A stretch of DNA of 64,000 nt from Amaranthus tricolor (taxonomy: Eukaryota > Streptophyta > Magnoliopsida > Caryophyllales > Amaranthaceae): assembly GCF_026212465.1 (NCBI RefSeq), contig NC_080058.1, positions 13,642,765 to 13,706,764 of the forward strand, read 5' to 3'. Both the position numbers and the translations under genes were made by a program. The notes beneath the pieces were generated by a model. That model searched no databases and had not been told where the DNA came from. It saw nothing but the letters and a program-made list of their open reading frames with translations. Positions 11,054 through 23,055 of this stretch are shown here, one piece after another (the first letter of the stretch is position 1; each line of letters starts with the position of its first letter).

Positions 11054-11465
11054 AATAATTTATTTTAATAATGTCGTTTAATATTTATGTTCGTTTTTAC
11101 TTTTTCAGCCGCTTATATGGACTGGCTAATATTATTTTGTAATGACCGCCTTTGTGGACTGGCTAATTTAGCATTGTTATCGCCTTTATGGACGGTTTTA
11201 TCTCTATTTATCTGATCCTGTCATCATATTATGTGCATATGCATTTGGTTATTTTAGTCTATAAATTATATAATCACTTAATAAACTCATAAAATTTAAT
11301 GTCACCTTCAAATAATAATAAATAACAATTTTATTTGATTCTATTTTGTTTGAACATTATAATAATAAATTGTCTTAATTTACCTATAACACAGATTATT
11401 AGCAGACATGACTACATTATTTCTACACAACATAAAATCCTTTTCTAATTGTAAAAATATCACCC

Positions 11466-11530
11466 TGGGATGAATGCCAGAGTGGTCCGAAAATTATAAT
11501 TTAAGTAAATCGTCAAGGGTTCGATTCTGA
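11466..11530 (+). other. tRNA-like sequence in the copia leader
   Basis: TGCCAGAGTGGTCC resembles a tRNA A box and GGGTTCGATTCT a B box, spaced as in a tRNA of about 64 nt, followed by an A-rich AAT tail (11530-11590). It could be a decayed tRNA-Leu/Ser-like pseudogene or a minimal SINE. The acceptor stem does not pair convincingly, so it is not called as a tRNA gene. Confidence 0.35.
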
Positions 11531-11720
11531 AAAAAATAATAATAATAAATAAATAATAATAATAAAATTAATAAAAAAAATAAAATAAAATTTCTACCTT
11601 TTTACCCCCTAAAAATAGGGACTTCTACCCGTCACAAACACACACACACCACTCACACCTTATCCCAAACACAATAAATAATTTTTTTTTCTCTTCATCT
11701 TCTTCTTCCTTCAACCATCC

Positions 11721-11861
11721 ATGGCAAACAATACATCTACAAACACCCACATCAATCCAATTGCCGACAATATAAGTAAAATACTAGACGCATTACTTAT
11801 CATTATGGGTTTAATTGTATTACTCGTAGCATTAATGCTCTACCTAATTATCCAAAAATAA
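11721..11861 (+). CDS. Leader ORF 2 of the copia element: 46-residue membrane microprotein
   Basis: Too short for many gene finders. ATG at 11721 to TAA at 11859-11861. The first 20 residues are polar (rich in Asn and Thr); residues 21-43 form one strong hydrophobic segment (ILDALLIIMGLIVLLVALML), followed by a short polar end. This is a single-pass membrane protein by composition. It lies between the LTR and gag, after a CT-rich stretch, with ACCATCC before the ATG. It has no stop or frameshift although the downstream gag and pol are riddled with them. Function unknown. Confidence 0.4.
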   Translation: MANNTSTNTHINPIADNISKILDALLIIMGLIVLLVALMLYLIIQK

Positions 11862-12078
11862 ATTATAAATGTTGCATTTGTTTAGCAATATGTATTTATT
11901 TTTTTTGTTTGTTTTATTATCTATTAATACTATCTATTTTATTTTTATTTATGATTATATTGTGCTTATTATGTTTGAGATATTAAATCAGGGGGAGATA
12001 AGACTAATATGCTTTAATATCTCTGATGATACACAAAATCATTAAATAACCTTGTCATTTTCTCAATTGTAGAAAATA

Positions 12079-13254
12079 ATGGCTGATCTCAAAAAGAGAG
12101 AATTCAATGCCCTGGAATTAACAGGAAACAATTTTATACAATGGGCTTCATATGTCAAATTATATCTAAAAGGAAAAAGTTTATTATGCACAATAATTGA
12201 ACTTAATCCCACCGACAAAGGAAAGGGTATTGAAAGAGATCCCATAAAAATTGAGGAAGATAAGGCAAAAGCTACATCAATTTTGAGACATCATTTAACC
12301 GACAGTCTCAAACATGAATACACCAATTATGAGGACCCAAAATTACTTTGGTAAGAACTAAATGAAAGATTTGGCCATAATAAAAGTGTACTTCTCCCAA
12401 AGGCCATCGATGAATGGCGAGAGTTAAAATTTCAAGATTTCAAATCAATTAGTGATTATAATTCAGCCCTTCATCTGATAAAATCAAAATTAGTCTATTG
12501 TGGACAAATAATAACAGATGAAGAAATGATAGAAAAAACATTATCAACCTTTCACGTAAATATTATTTTGTTATAACAACAATATCGTGAAAGACATTTC
12601 AAGAAATATCATGAATTGCTGAAAACACTTCTTGTTGCAGAACAAAATAATGAACTATTATTGAAAAATCACAGCAGGAGACCTGTTGAAACTATACCCT
12701 TTAATGAGACAAATATGATTGAAAGGAATGTGCGCCATCGAGGTCGTGGAAACTATTTCATAAGAGGCAGAGTTCGTGGAAAATATCACGAAAAGAGCGG
12801 CATGAATACTTTTGAACAAGGAAATTTCTATGGCCGTAGTCGTGGTCGTGGTCATGGACTTAGTCGTGGCCGTGGACGTAGCCACGTTTATGAAAGAAAT
12901 ATAATTCCCCCCCGAAATGATAATTTTAAACAAGTCCAGAAATACAAAAGCACATGTAATAGATGTGGCATGACTGGACATTGGGGGCGAACTTGTCGTA
13001 CTGCCAAACATTTAGTGGATTTATATCAAGCTTCCCAGAAAAACAAAGGAAAAGGGGCAGAAGCAAATTTTGTAAATAAAGCAAGTACATCTAGGCCCAC
13101 CTTAGATGTCTCTGATTTCTTTACTGAGGATGTGAACCTCCACAAACTTGATCCCAAGAAGAAGATAATTACATCTTTTGAGATGACTAGATGCATTTTC
13201 TGTTTATCTAACTTGTTTTTCGTTTGTAATTCTCTACTTATGTTTTTGTATTGA
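12079..13254 (+). pseudogene. Copia gag, two in-frame stops
   Basis: The frame opens MADLKKREF and carries the copia gag N-terminal region (GNNFIQWASYVKLYL). In-frame TAA codons at 12352-12354 and 12574-12576 break it. After the second stop the same frame runs through an Arg/Gly-rich section and a CCHC zinc knuckle CNRCGMTGHWGRTC at about 12957-12998. It ends at 13252-13254. The last part, rich in Phe, Leu and Cys, followed by a T-rich tract and CTTGTCTTAG just before the protease (13302-13311), resembles intron sequence. Confidence 0.85.
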
Positions 13255-13318
13255 GTATTCTAGCTTTATATTAATAATATAAAATTTTTTTTCTTCTTCT
13301 CTTGTCTTAGAAAAGGAA

Positions 13319-16300
13319 ATGTCAGTAAATGAATCAACATTTCATTGCCTCCTGGACAGTGGAGCAACGCATACGATATTGAAAAATCGAGAATATTTTT
13401 CAAACCTAACATTGCTTGAGGCAAATGTCAATAGCATATCAGGAACAACAAAATTAATCGAAGGCACTGGAAAAGCATGCATCATACTCCCTATGGGGAC
13501 AAAATTAGAAATAAATGATGCACTGTACTCGAGTAAATCTCGAAGAAATCTTATCAGTTTCAAGGCAATAAGGCAAAATGGTTATCATATGGAAACCAAA
13601 AGAATAAATGAAAAAGAATTCTTATGCCTTACAGCAGAAAGAAATGGAATGAAAATTATCCTTGAAAGGATGCCAGCATATTCATCGGGGTTGTATCTCA
13701 CCCATATACGCCCGATTGAAATAAATATGATAAGATTAGACAATAAGGAGTTATTTACTTTATGGGCATGACCGCTTAGGTCATCCTGGCACTGGGATGA
13801 TGTATAAAATAATAGAAAATTCAGTCGGGCATCCACTAAGAAATATTAAGATTCCCTAGTCGAATGAGCTCTTATGCACCTCTTGTTCTCTTGGAAAATT
13901 TATTACTAGACCATCAGTAAATAAGATTGTTACTGAATCTCCTACATTTCTTGAAAGAATTCAAGGAGATATATGTGGACCAATTAATCCACCATGTGGA
14001 CCTTTTAGGTACTTTATGGTCTTAATAGATGCTTCCACAAGATGGTTACATGTAAGCCTTCTATCAAGTAGAAACAATGCATTTGCAAAACTACTTGCAC
14101 AAATCATCAAATTGAAAAATTATTTTCCTGATTATACAATAAAAAGTATTAGATTGGACAATGCCGGCGAATTCACATCTCAAACTTTTAATGATTATTG
14201 CATGTCAATTGGAATTAAAGTGGAACACCCTGTGCCACATGTTCACACACAAAATGGTCTTGCTGAATCCTTAATTAAGAGATTGCAATTAATTGCAAGA
14301 CCACTGCTAATGAAATCAAAATTACCATCATCGGCCTGGGGTTATGCAATATTACATGCAGCATCATTGATTAGCTAAGACCAACAGCTTATCATAAATA
14401 TTCGCCAATGGAATTAGTAGCTGGTCATGAACCAAATATTTCACATTTGAAAATCTTTGGATGCGCTGTATATGTGCCCATTGCTCCCCCTCAACGTACA
14501 AAAATGGGTCCACAAAGAAGAATGGGAATATATGTCGGTTTTGAATCTCCATCAATCATTCGATATCTTGAACCATTAACTGGTGATCAATTTCAAGCTA
14601 GATTTGCTGATTACCACTTTAATGAGACAATATTCCCATCCTTAGGGGAAGAGAATGTAGACTTATAGAAAAGAAATATGGAACTTTTTTGGAAAGCAAC
14701 ACATTTAGAATATTTGGACCCAAAAACAAAATTATGTGAACAAGAAGTACAACGAATTGTTCACCTTCAAAGTGTAGCTAACCAATTACCTGATGCATTC
14801 ACAGATACTAAGAGAGTTATAAAATCACATATACCAGCAGCAAATACTCCAACTCGAATAGAAATTCCTGATGAAAAAGGAAAAAATGATGAAATTGTTG
14901 TGCAAAGAAAGCGTGGAAGGCCACTTGGTTCAAAATATTTAAAACCAAGAAAATTGAGAAAACTAGAAGGTGCACCAAATAATATTCAAAATGAAAATGA
15001 AAATAAAGGAGAAAATCAAGACATTTCCGATAGTGAAAAGGATGAAAGTATGAAATCTCAATGAATTATATTTTCTCCAAGAAAATATGGAATCGAAAAG
15101 GGATCATTCCAAATGAATCCTTTGCTTATTCCATAGCTATTGAAATTATAAATGATGAAAATGATCTTGAGCCAATATCAATAAATGAATGCAGAAAAAG
15201 ACCTGATTGGCCAAGATGAAAAGAAGCAATTGAGGCATAATTAAAATCATTAAAAAAGGGAAGTTTTTGGGCAAATTTTACAAACTTTAAAAGGCATAAA
15301 ACTCGTAGGCTTCAAATGGGTATTTGTAAGAAAAAGAAATGAGAAAAATGAAATCGTTAGATACAAGGCAAGACTTGTAGCTCAAGGTTTTTCTCAAATG
15401 CCAGGAGTTGATTATGAGGAAACATATTCCCCAGTAGTTGATGCAACCACACTCAGATTTTTGGTAAGTTTAACGGTTTCTCAATCCCTACACATGAGAT
15501 TGATGAATGTCGTAACTGCGTATTTATATGGGTCACTCGACACAGACATCTATATGAAGGTCCCTGAAGGGCTAAACTTACCAATAAAAAATGTACCCAG
15601 AGAAATGTTTTCTATAAAATTAAAGAAATCATTGTATGGGTTAAAGCAATCTGGGCGAATGTGGTATAATCGTTTGAGTGAATATCTTATGAAAGCAGGA
15701 TTCAGAAACAAGCAAATTAGCCCATGTGTATTCATCAAACGATCTCAAGTCGGTTTCGTAATAATTGCTATGTATGTAGATGACTTAAATCTGATTGGAA
15801 CCCCAAGAGAAATTGAGATAACAGCTTAATATTTGATGAGAGAATTTGAGATGAAGGATTTAGGAAAAACTAAATTCTGTCTTGGTCACAAATTGAACAT
15901 TTGAAAAGTGGATTATTTGTCCATCAGAGCAATTATACTGAGAAAGTTTTGAAACGATTTTACATGGACAAGGCTCATCCACTAAGTTCCCCAATGGTGG
16001 TACGATCACTAAATATAAAAGATGACCCATTCCGCCCACAAGAAGAAGACGAAGAAATTTTAGGCCCGAAAGTGTCATACTTGAGTGTCATTGGTGCTTT
16101 AATGTACTTAGCAAATAAACAAGACCTGATATAGCATTTTCTGTAAATTTATTAGCTAGGTATAGCAATGCACCAACAGAAAGACATTGGAATGGGATAA
16201 AACATCTGTTTCGATACCTAAAGGGAACTATAGACTTTGGATTATTTTTCCAGTCAGGAAATGATGTCATACTCACTGGGTATGCTGATGCAGGGTATCT

Positions 16301-16772
16301 ATCTGATCCACATACGGCCAAGTCATAAACTGGATATGTATTTACATATGCAGAAACCATAATATCTTGGAAATCAACAAAACAAACTCTAACGGCTATA
16401 TCCTCAAATCATGCAGAACTGATAGCTTTATATGAAGCCAGCCGAGAGTGTGTATGGTTGAGGTCCATGATCGGCCAACTCCAAAAGGATTGTGGCTTAA
16501 ACGATAAAACTAGGGCACCAACTACAGTTTATGAAGATAATGATGCATGTATCAACCAAGTCAGAGAAGGATACATCAGGGGAGACAGAACAAAACACTT
16601 GTCACCAAAATTATTCTTCGCACATGATCTACAGAGAGATAAAATGATGAAAGTCCAAGAAATTCAATCATCTGAAAACCCCGCTGATTTATTCACAAAG
16701 TCACTCCCGTCAAAGCAATTCGAGTATTTGGTACGCAAGATTGGGATGTGCCGATTTCGAGACACATGCTAA
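13319..16772 (+). pseudogene. Copia pol: protease, integrase, reverse transcriptase, RNase H, decayed
   Basis: Protease begins near 13319 with active-site LLDSGATHTI. A frameshift near 13766 is followed by the integrase zinc-binding region (HDRLGHPG, then CTSC after a TAG at 13858) and the integrase core with its acidic residues in GDICGPI, RLDNAGEF and NGLAESL. More stops or shifts occur near 14376, 14666 and 15062. At 15217-15240 the RT start has TGA and TAA where Trp and Glu are usual. The RT has YVDD (about 15772-15783), but the first catalytic Asp is Asn: LMNVVTAYL where the family has a MDV-type motif (about 15499-15525). RNase H follows (SSNHAELIALYEASRE, about 16400-16450), with a TAA near 16326. 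The protein cannot be made from this copy. Confidence 0.88.
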
Positions 16773-16929
16773 CTTCAGGGGGAGAAATATGCTCACTGTA
16801 CTCTTTTTTCCTTTAATCAGTTTGTTTTTCCCACTGGATTTTCCTGATAAAGGTTTTTAATGAGACAGTTTTAGGATTATGAATGTCATAATAAAATTTC
16901 CACATATATGTAATGCATTCAAGGGGGAG

Positions 16930-17147
16930 TGTTGTGATTGATGTAACCACACAATGAATGCATTGAAATGTGGATTCATCTATCATTTCCAATAGTACTA
17001 CATTTGTTCCTTTTCATGTTCCTTGTGCTATATATATGTGCAAGGTTGTGTAGTACTGATATATAACATATAATGAAATAGAAGAAAACTGATATAAGCT
17101 TATCTCTTGTACTACTTTTCTCCTTATATTCTCCCTACCTTTTAACA
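16930..17147 (+). repeat. 3' LTR of the copia element
   Basis: 218 bp, preceded by the polypurine tract AAGGGGGAG. Six differences from the 5' LTR by hand count. Confidence 0.92.
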
Positions 17148-17688
17148 GTTAGGTTTTTATTGGCAAAAAAATGTTTGATAGGTTCTTTCTGGGAAAAAAA
17201 TTTAAAAGGTATTTTCTAATAATTTTTCTAATAAAATAATATACTATTTAAAAAATTGTATTTTTTTTTAATTCCTGTGACATTACTTTTGGGAGTTCCA
17301 TTAAGGAGCACAAGGAGTATTTTTTAAAGTAAAAGAGAGATTGTAAAGGCAATATCATTTTATATGAATTATTATATTACTAGATAGAAACCTGTGTAAA
17401 ACACGAATGCAATAAATATAAACCGATATAAATAATAATATTATTTTACAAAATTAATTCATTTATGACTTGAACTTAATTATTAAACCTTTGCATTTTT
17501 TATGATATTATCATTACCAAAGTGAATAATTAATTTATTATAACAATATTAAAACATATACTCATCGTAATTATTGATAATTAAGACAATTAAAATTTAA
17601 AAGTTTTAAACCATGATAGATAGGATGGAGGATTTAGTTGCAAAAATAGCCAAATTAATTAGTTTATTCATTATGTAATAATGATTTA

Positions 17689-17946
17689 CTCTCTCCCTTT
17701 CTTTTTGTTTGTCCACTTTAAGTTTTTCTACTTTATGAGTTAGAAATTTAAATTTGGTTTTTGAAGTATATATTCAAAACAAAATATAATTATGTGGAAT
17801 CTGTTAGATTCTTCTTGATCCAAAGAATTTTAATGTATAATTTTTACAATTTTTTATTATGCGTAGTATGAGATATCAAGGCTCAAAATTTGAGTTGAAA
17901 ATACGTAAAAAAATAAAGTAGACAAACAAAAATAAACGAAAGAGAG
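17689..17946. mobile_element. Stowaway-like MITE, 258 bp
   Basis: Starts CTCTCTCCCTTTCTTTTTG and ends in the matching inverted form (AAAATAAACGAAAGAGAG). It is flanked by TA on both sides (17687-17688 and 17947-17948), the Tc1/mariner target site. No coding capacity. Confidence 0.8.
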
Positions 17947-18257
17947 TATTATCTAAGTTAAAATAAAGATTTACATGTATTTTTTTTTTGTTTATATAAG
18001 AAAAGTATTCCAATAGATCATCACATATAGTTATAGTCAATTTATAAATATTACATGTTTTAATGAGTTGATTATTTCCTAAAATATCAAGTCAAATATC
18101 AAAAGTTCTCTGTCACAATGATAGAAAAAAAGCGAAAAAATATTTAATGACAATTAATACGTGTTTTAAGTCGTTTCTTCATTAGTATATTTTATTAATT
18201 ATTGATAAGAGAAATTTTTTAACTTGATAATGATGATATATATCATCATTTGAAAAT

Positions 18258-18531
18258 CATATATCCTCTCTCATTCAGAATTAAAGTTTCATATATTTTT
18301 TTGATACTATTTACATTTCGCTCTTAATTTGTATTTAATTTTTAATATAAAGGTGTAAATATAGTCAAATGATATCTTGTTTGATTCGTCTCAATATGAA
18401 AGTTTATCAACTTTTTAATAATTACAATTATACACAATTATAGATACTATAATATGAATTGAATTAGTGTATTTGCAAAGGTAAAAAAAACAAATAAGAC
18501 ATTATTAACTTTTTTGAATTGGAGGTAGTAT
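18258..18531. mobile_element. Decayed Stowaway-like MITE
   Basis: Left end ATCCTCTCTCATTCAGAATT and right end AATTGGAGGTAGTA are loosely inverted. The interior shares the phrase TTTGATTCGTCTCAATATGAAAG with the other local Stowaway-like copies. Boundaries are approximate. Confidence 0.45.
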
Positions 18532-19542
18532 TTATATACTCCTTATGAATACTAATAGTTTTAATATAATAAGGGTTTTTTTTTTAAAGACATGGCAAAA
18601 TTAAATAAGACCTCTTATACAAGTATAAAATTATAAGAGTATTTCAATAAAAACAACTAAAAACAAACAAAAAACAACCAAACTAGTGAGTGATAAAAAA
18701 ATCCAAGTATTAATAGTGTATTAAAGCAGAAGATATGGACAAAATAAAGTATATGTGTGGGGGACTCATACACTTCATGCTAAGTGATTTGCACATCTGT
18801 AAATCATTTCTGTTTATGTTCGTTTTAATTTTTTAAGAAGTTTTTTGCTTTATTGCTATGGTGATTGATTGCATATTGACAATAGTCTATATAAATAATG
18901 ATCATTAGCTCAATAAATTTTTGTTTCCATCTAAAATTAGTAAGTTATACTCCTTAGTTGGATTGAAATAAACCCCAACTGTGATTGGTATGCAAAATAA
19001 CAAAAAGCAAATAAAAGTGGTAAAAAAGTTTTTAAACACATTTTTTATATTTGAATGTGTTTGTCACGTTATTTATATTTGAAGAAATAAAAATTTTTGA
19101 AAAATTTCATACTATAAAAATTAGCAGCGAGACGAATAAAACAATATCCTACATGGCATTTTTTTTGTATACTAGTCGTAGAGGTATTCATTCGCATCAT
19201 CAATCGATTTTGGATTAGGTGTTTTAGGTTGGTACAAAGTTGAGTTTTGTGTCTATGTTTCTTTTTATATTAAAATAAATTCATTTTTGAGGTTGAGTCA
19301 AATTAGATTTGGTTATACAGTCGGATAAATATTGGGTCATTGAATCTATTTAGAATACCTATGCAATATGTAAAATACTATAGAATGATAAACAATGTAA
19401 AGATTGGTTTTGTGAGCAACTAAAAAATTGGAGGAATTATTAGCACTATATTTTATGAGAAAGTGAGATAAATGTACAAATGTGATGAAAAAGTAAGTTA
19501 AATACATAGAGAAACAAATAAAGATTAGAGATAATTGTCAAA

Positions 19543-19955
19543 AAGTACCTAATAAAATTTTTTTTTCCTAAAAGTACCTAATAAAAATTTTTTCTTTTCC
19601 AAAGAGTACCAAGTGACGTTTTTCTTTAGGTGACCGTTATATATAATGGTTGACTGCTCAAAATCGAAATTTTTTTTTTTCTCATATTCAATTTCTTTTC
19701 CAATTTAAATTCGATTTAGAGTAAAAAGTAGAGGAAAAAGAGGGTGAGGGAATTGAATTGGAAAAGAAATTGAAAATAAGGAAGAAGAATTTTTTATTTT
19801 GACCAGTCAACCGTTATATTGACGGTCAATTGAAGGAAAACGTTAATTGGTAATCTTTGGAAAAAAAAAATTTTGTTAATTATTTTTTAACAAAACTTTT
19901 TTTATTAGGAACTTTTTGGAATTTTTTTTTATTAGGTACTTTTAACACTTTTCCC
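19543..19955. mobile_element. Foldback (long inverted repeat) element
   Basis: The left arm (AAAAAGTACCTAATAAAA, then CCAAAGAGTACCAAGTGACG, then ATGGTTGACTG, then CAATTTCTTTTCCAATT) is mirrored in the right arm (AATTGGAAAAGAAATTGAAA, CCAGTCAACCG, ACGTTAATTGGTAATCTTTGG, TTATTAGGTACTTTT). The arms are about 190 bp. There is no coding sequence. The right-arm sequence recurs, split by the hAT and copia elements, at 8621-8636, 10326-10393 and 17148-17215. Confidence 0.65.
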
Positions 19956-20294
19956 TAAAAATTTATAAGTCATAACAAAAAAAAATGAGGAAATTTAATA
20001 CTAAGAACTAAAATAAAAATATAAGGCTAATTGAAAGGAATAAATGGAGTAACTCGAAAATTATGTACCATGTCCTAAATATAACTCGTCTCAAAAAAAA
20101 GAAAACATAAATAAGTGAAACTTAATTGTAATCTCAACAAATTGTGAGTTGTGACTAAGCGTCATCGTTTTAAGTTTCACATGATCTTTTTTTATTAGAA
20201 ATTCACAAGTAAATTAAAAATAATTGTTAATGGGGTATTTGATGAAAATATAAAAAGACATAGCAAAATAATTTAAAATTTCTTAACCCGTTAT

Positions 20295-20636
20295 CAGGGG
20301 TGTTCAAAACCGGATATTGGGTCGACCCGGATCCGGAAATCCGGTTTTTCGGAAACCTAAAAACGTGATCCGGTTTTATTTTACAAAAAAAGTAAAAAAA
20401 AAATAAATAAATTATCCGATTTCATTTACGAAAAAAGTAAATAAAAGAAATAAATAAATAAATAAATAAAACCGGATACCGGATATCCGATTTCCAAAAA
20501 TATGTGACCCAGATCCGGTATCCGGTTTAAAAACTTTAAACCCGATCTGAATTATTCGATTTGCGAAAACCGAGTAAATTATCCGTTTTGGAAACCCGTT
20601 ACCGAATTATTCGGATCGGATTTTTTGCACACCCTA
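20295..20636. mobile_element. hAT-type MITE, 342 bp
   Basis: Left end CAGGGGTGTTCAAAACCGGAT; right end, read on the minus strand, TAGGGTGTGCAAAAAATCCGAT. The flanks are CCCGTTAT (20287-20294) and CACGTTAT (20637-20644), an 8-bp duplication with one mismatch. The interior is rich in CCGGAT/ATCCGG words and an AAAT microsatellite (20447-20469). Confidence 0.75.
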
Positions 20637-20765
20637 CACGTTATGACCAAGATGACCGAAATTCAATCAAACTTAAAATTAACCAATTCAAAAATAATTA
20701 AGTTTAAAAATAATTCCAATCAAAATTCATTTATTGGTAAAATTGAAAAATCTTCCCAACTCTCT

Positions 20766-21005
20766 TATACTTCCACCGTTCTGAATTACTCGCACCGTTA
20801 GGAATATTGCACTATTCATTCATCATCCTTAGTTTGTGATTAGTGTTTAATCAATAAGTTAAAACATAATTAAGTAGGATCTCATTTGATTCATCTCAAC
20901 GCAAACATTATTAATATCCTATTTTTATAATTTTTTATTATATATAATTTGATATATTAATGATTGAGTTAATCCACTATATTTCATTTTTAGTGATATC
21001 ATAAA
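20766..21005. mobile_element. Truncated Stowaway-like MITE
   Basis: Begins TACTTCCACCGTTCTGAATT and carries the shared interior phrase GGATCTCATTTGATTCATCTC. No matching right end was found, so it is called as a fragment. Confidence 0.4.
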
Positions 21006-21177
21006 TTTTACTCTATTTTAATGTTTTTTACTAAGATCCACTAAATCTTTTGGCTCGATTTTTGTTTTCCTATTAACTTGATTTAATTACTTTTTGAAGA
21101 AGATGAAATTATAGCACGAATGAATAATAAATAATGAAAAAAAGAAGACTGGGTAGTGAAGAGAGAGAAAGAGTGAA

Positions 21178-21290
21178 ATTATGTGAGTGGTGGTGGTGGG
21201 GAGTTTGTTACGCCCATCAGTCTAGCTGTATTCTTCAATAGTGGGGAGTAGGACTATCTTCGTTTTCTTTCACTACTCCTTTTTCTTTAG
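21178..21290 (+). promoter_or_regulatory. Displaced upstream region of DUF1191 copy 1
   Basis: The stretch GGTGGGGAGTTTGTTA, then CAGTCTAGCTGTA (21196-21230), matches 34633-34665, which lies about 1.05 kb upstream of the ATG of DUF1191 copy 2. In copy 2 this block is followed within about 60 bp by the 5' UTR-like CT-rich sequence. In copy 1 the corresponding CT-rich sequence is only at 26575-26660, more than 5 kb away. I infer that transposons separated the two. Promoter function is not shown by the sequence. Confidence 0.45.
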
Positions 21291-21594
21291 GAAGTAGTAG
21301 TACCTCTATTCTTTAAATAAATTATTTATATCATGAATTTCAAATAAAATTATTCTTATTTATTTTTAATTTAATATTTTAAAAATTCTTATTTTTTCTA
21401 CTAATTTTATTTTTACCTTTTTGTATATCTTATAACTTTATATATTTAACGTTAATTTTATAAAAATATTTTTTTATTAGTTATAGTTTTTGTATTTTCT
21501 CTATCAACTTTCATTTAATATTTTTTTAATATTTATAATCTTCACTTTTACTCTATTAAATCTACTAATCAATAAAATAATATTTTTTCCGTTA

Positions 21595-21861
21595 CTCCCT
21601 TCTATTCATCTTAGGAGTCTCATTTGACTTTTCACGGATTTTAAAAAGAGTCAAAAGTGGGACCCTAACGGTAGGAAAGAAAGTGGTATTATGGGTTTTT
21701 AATGTAAGGGAGGAAAATTAGTATGGGTAATAGAGGGTATAATTGAAAATAGGATAAAGTTATTAAGGCCAGGCAAAAACCCATACCAAAAATAGAAATG
21801 GGACAATTAAAATGACTTGACCATAAAAGAAAATGGGACACATAAACTGAATAGGAGAGAG
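21595..21861. mobile_element. Stowaway-like MITE, 267 bp
   Basis: Left end CTCCCTTCTATTCATCTTAG; right end ACTGAATAGGAGAGAG, inverted. Flanked by TA (21593-21594 and 21862-21863). No coding capacity. Confidence 0.8.
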
Positions 21862-21889
21862 TATATATTTTAATATTAATATCTTTTGT

Positions 21890-22610
21890 TTCGGTAATGA
21901 AACGAGGAAGTGCAAAAGACACTTAAAATACCTGGAGATTGATGGAAGAGTGATCAAGTGAAACGGTTTATAAGAGAAAGCGACTTGAATTCCTGCAATA
22001 CAACACGTTAGCCTTGTCCGGGGGGTGATCTCCCGGAAAACCCCTCCGACGCTCAAGTTAGAACGTAAATCGGAAATTAATGAATGATAGATTGTAGAAT
22101 GAATGCAAGAAAGAAGGTCGGGATTGGGATTGCTAGTGCTAGTGCTAGAGTTTAGGAAGGCTAAGGAAGTAATGTAAGCATGGATACTAGGAAAGCTATT
22201 TCAGATGATCCTCCCTCCTTGATGGTAGCTTCTATTTATAATGGTGAAGAAGGGGAGTTATTTCTGAGGAGAAGTGGACTAACATGGGAGTAGTGGGAGT
22301 AATGGGAGGGGGACTGGTCAGGGGAAGAATGGACAGTTATTCATCTGAAGCAAGGTGAGCCAAGCATGTATGAAGAGTGGAAGGTGGTGGGTGGTTATTC
22401 TCCTTAAAAGGAGGATAGCCACAGGAGAGGGATGGCAAAGGATTTAAGTATTCTGGAGGTAAAAACCTATGGGCCTGCCAAAGAAGAAAAGAGGTCCAGC
22501 CAAAAAGCCTATTGACTAAAAGTCAAAGTCAAATCCCGAAAGGTCAAAGGGTATTTTAGGGATATGATTTTAGTTAAAAACAATACCATGACATTTAGCC
22601 CCACGCATGA
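21890..22610. other. Possible LTR-like or leader region of the PF04195-type transposon
   Basis: GC content rises compared with both sides. It includes a TATA-like phrase CTATTTATAATGG (about 22231-22243) and the phrase CCCTCCGACGCTCAAGTTAG (about 22042-22061), which I associate with plant transposons. No second copy lies in the window, so an LTR cannot be proved. No long frame is present. Confidence 0.3.
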
Positions 22611-23055
22611 AGGACAATATGAGGGGAGAGTCCCGACGCCCTGAAATATCTTCCTTTATGCGGATAAATATGCACCCATCGTAATTGATTTAGTGAAGGG
22701 ACACGATCATAGAGAACATGCGAAAGCCCCATGAGGATGAACACATGCCCAATCAGGCGAATTTTCTGATGAATCATGAAAGTTGAGCTTGAAAGCTTTG
22801 AATCGACTGTTCATATGCCAAATTCCGAATTGTAACGAAAAAGATATGACCTTTTAAACTTGTCAGGCAAAAACACATTGAATACGGGGCAAACGGACAT
22901 ATGAAGCCGCGGCTTGAAGTATGCCGCGAAGTAGCCCCAGACGTGTTAATACATCAGCGAAATGGTGAATGCGGGATCTAGATTCCGCGACATCATATTT
23001 CGGCCCTTGCTTTCACTGATATTACAGAAATCAGGTTTTCAACAAAACACCCAAG

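Larger units (their letters stand above)
10394..17147 (+). mobile_element. Degenerate Ty1/copia LTR retrotransposon, 6.75 kb
   Basis: The LTRs are 218 bp each (10394-10611 and 16930-17147), start TGTTGTGATTG and end TTTTAACA. They differ at six positions by hand count (about 2.8%). The flanks are ATTAG (10389-10393) and GTTAG (17148-17152), a 5-bp duplication with one mismatch. The 5' LTR is followed by CGTTATCAGCACC, a primer-binding-site-like stretch seen in copia elements; I did not assign the tRNA. AAGGGGGAG (16921-16929) directly before the 3' LTR is the polypurine tract. Coding order is leader ORFs, gag, protease, integrase, reverse transcriptase, RNase H, which is the copia order. Many stops and frameshifts make it non-functional. 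Confidence 0.93.
17148..21590. other. AT-rich intergenic DNA with MITEs and a foldback element
   Basis: No host gene is seen. It holds Stowaway-like elements (17689-17946, about 18258-18531, and a left half at about 20766-21005), a foldback element at 19543-19955 and a hAT MITE at 20295-20636, all listed separately. The segment at 21178-21240 resembles 34619-34670 upstream of the second DUF1191 gene. Confidence 0.6.
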
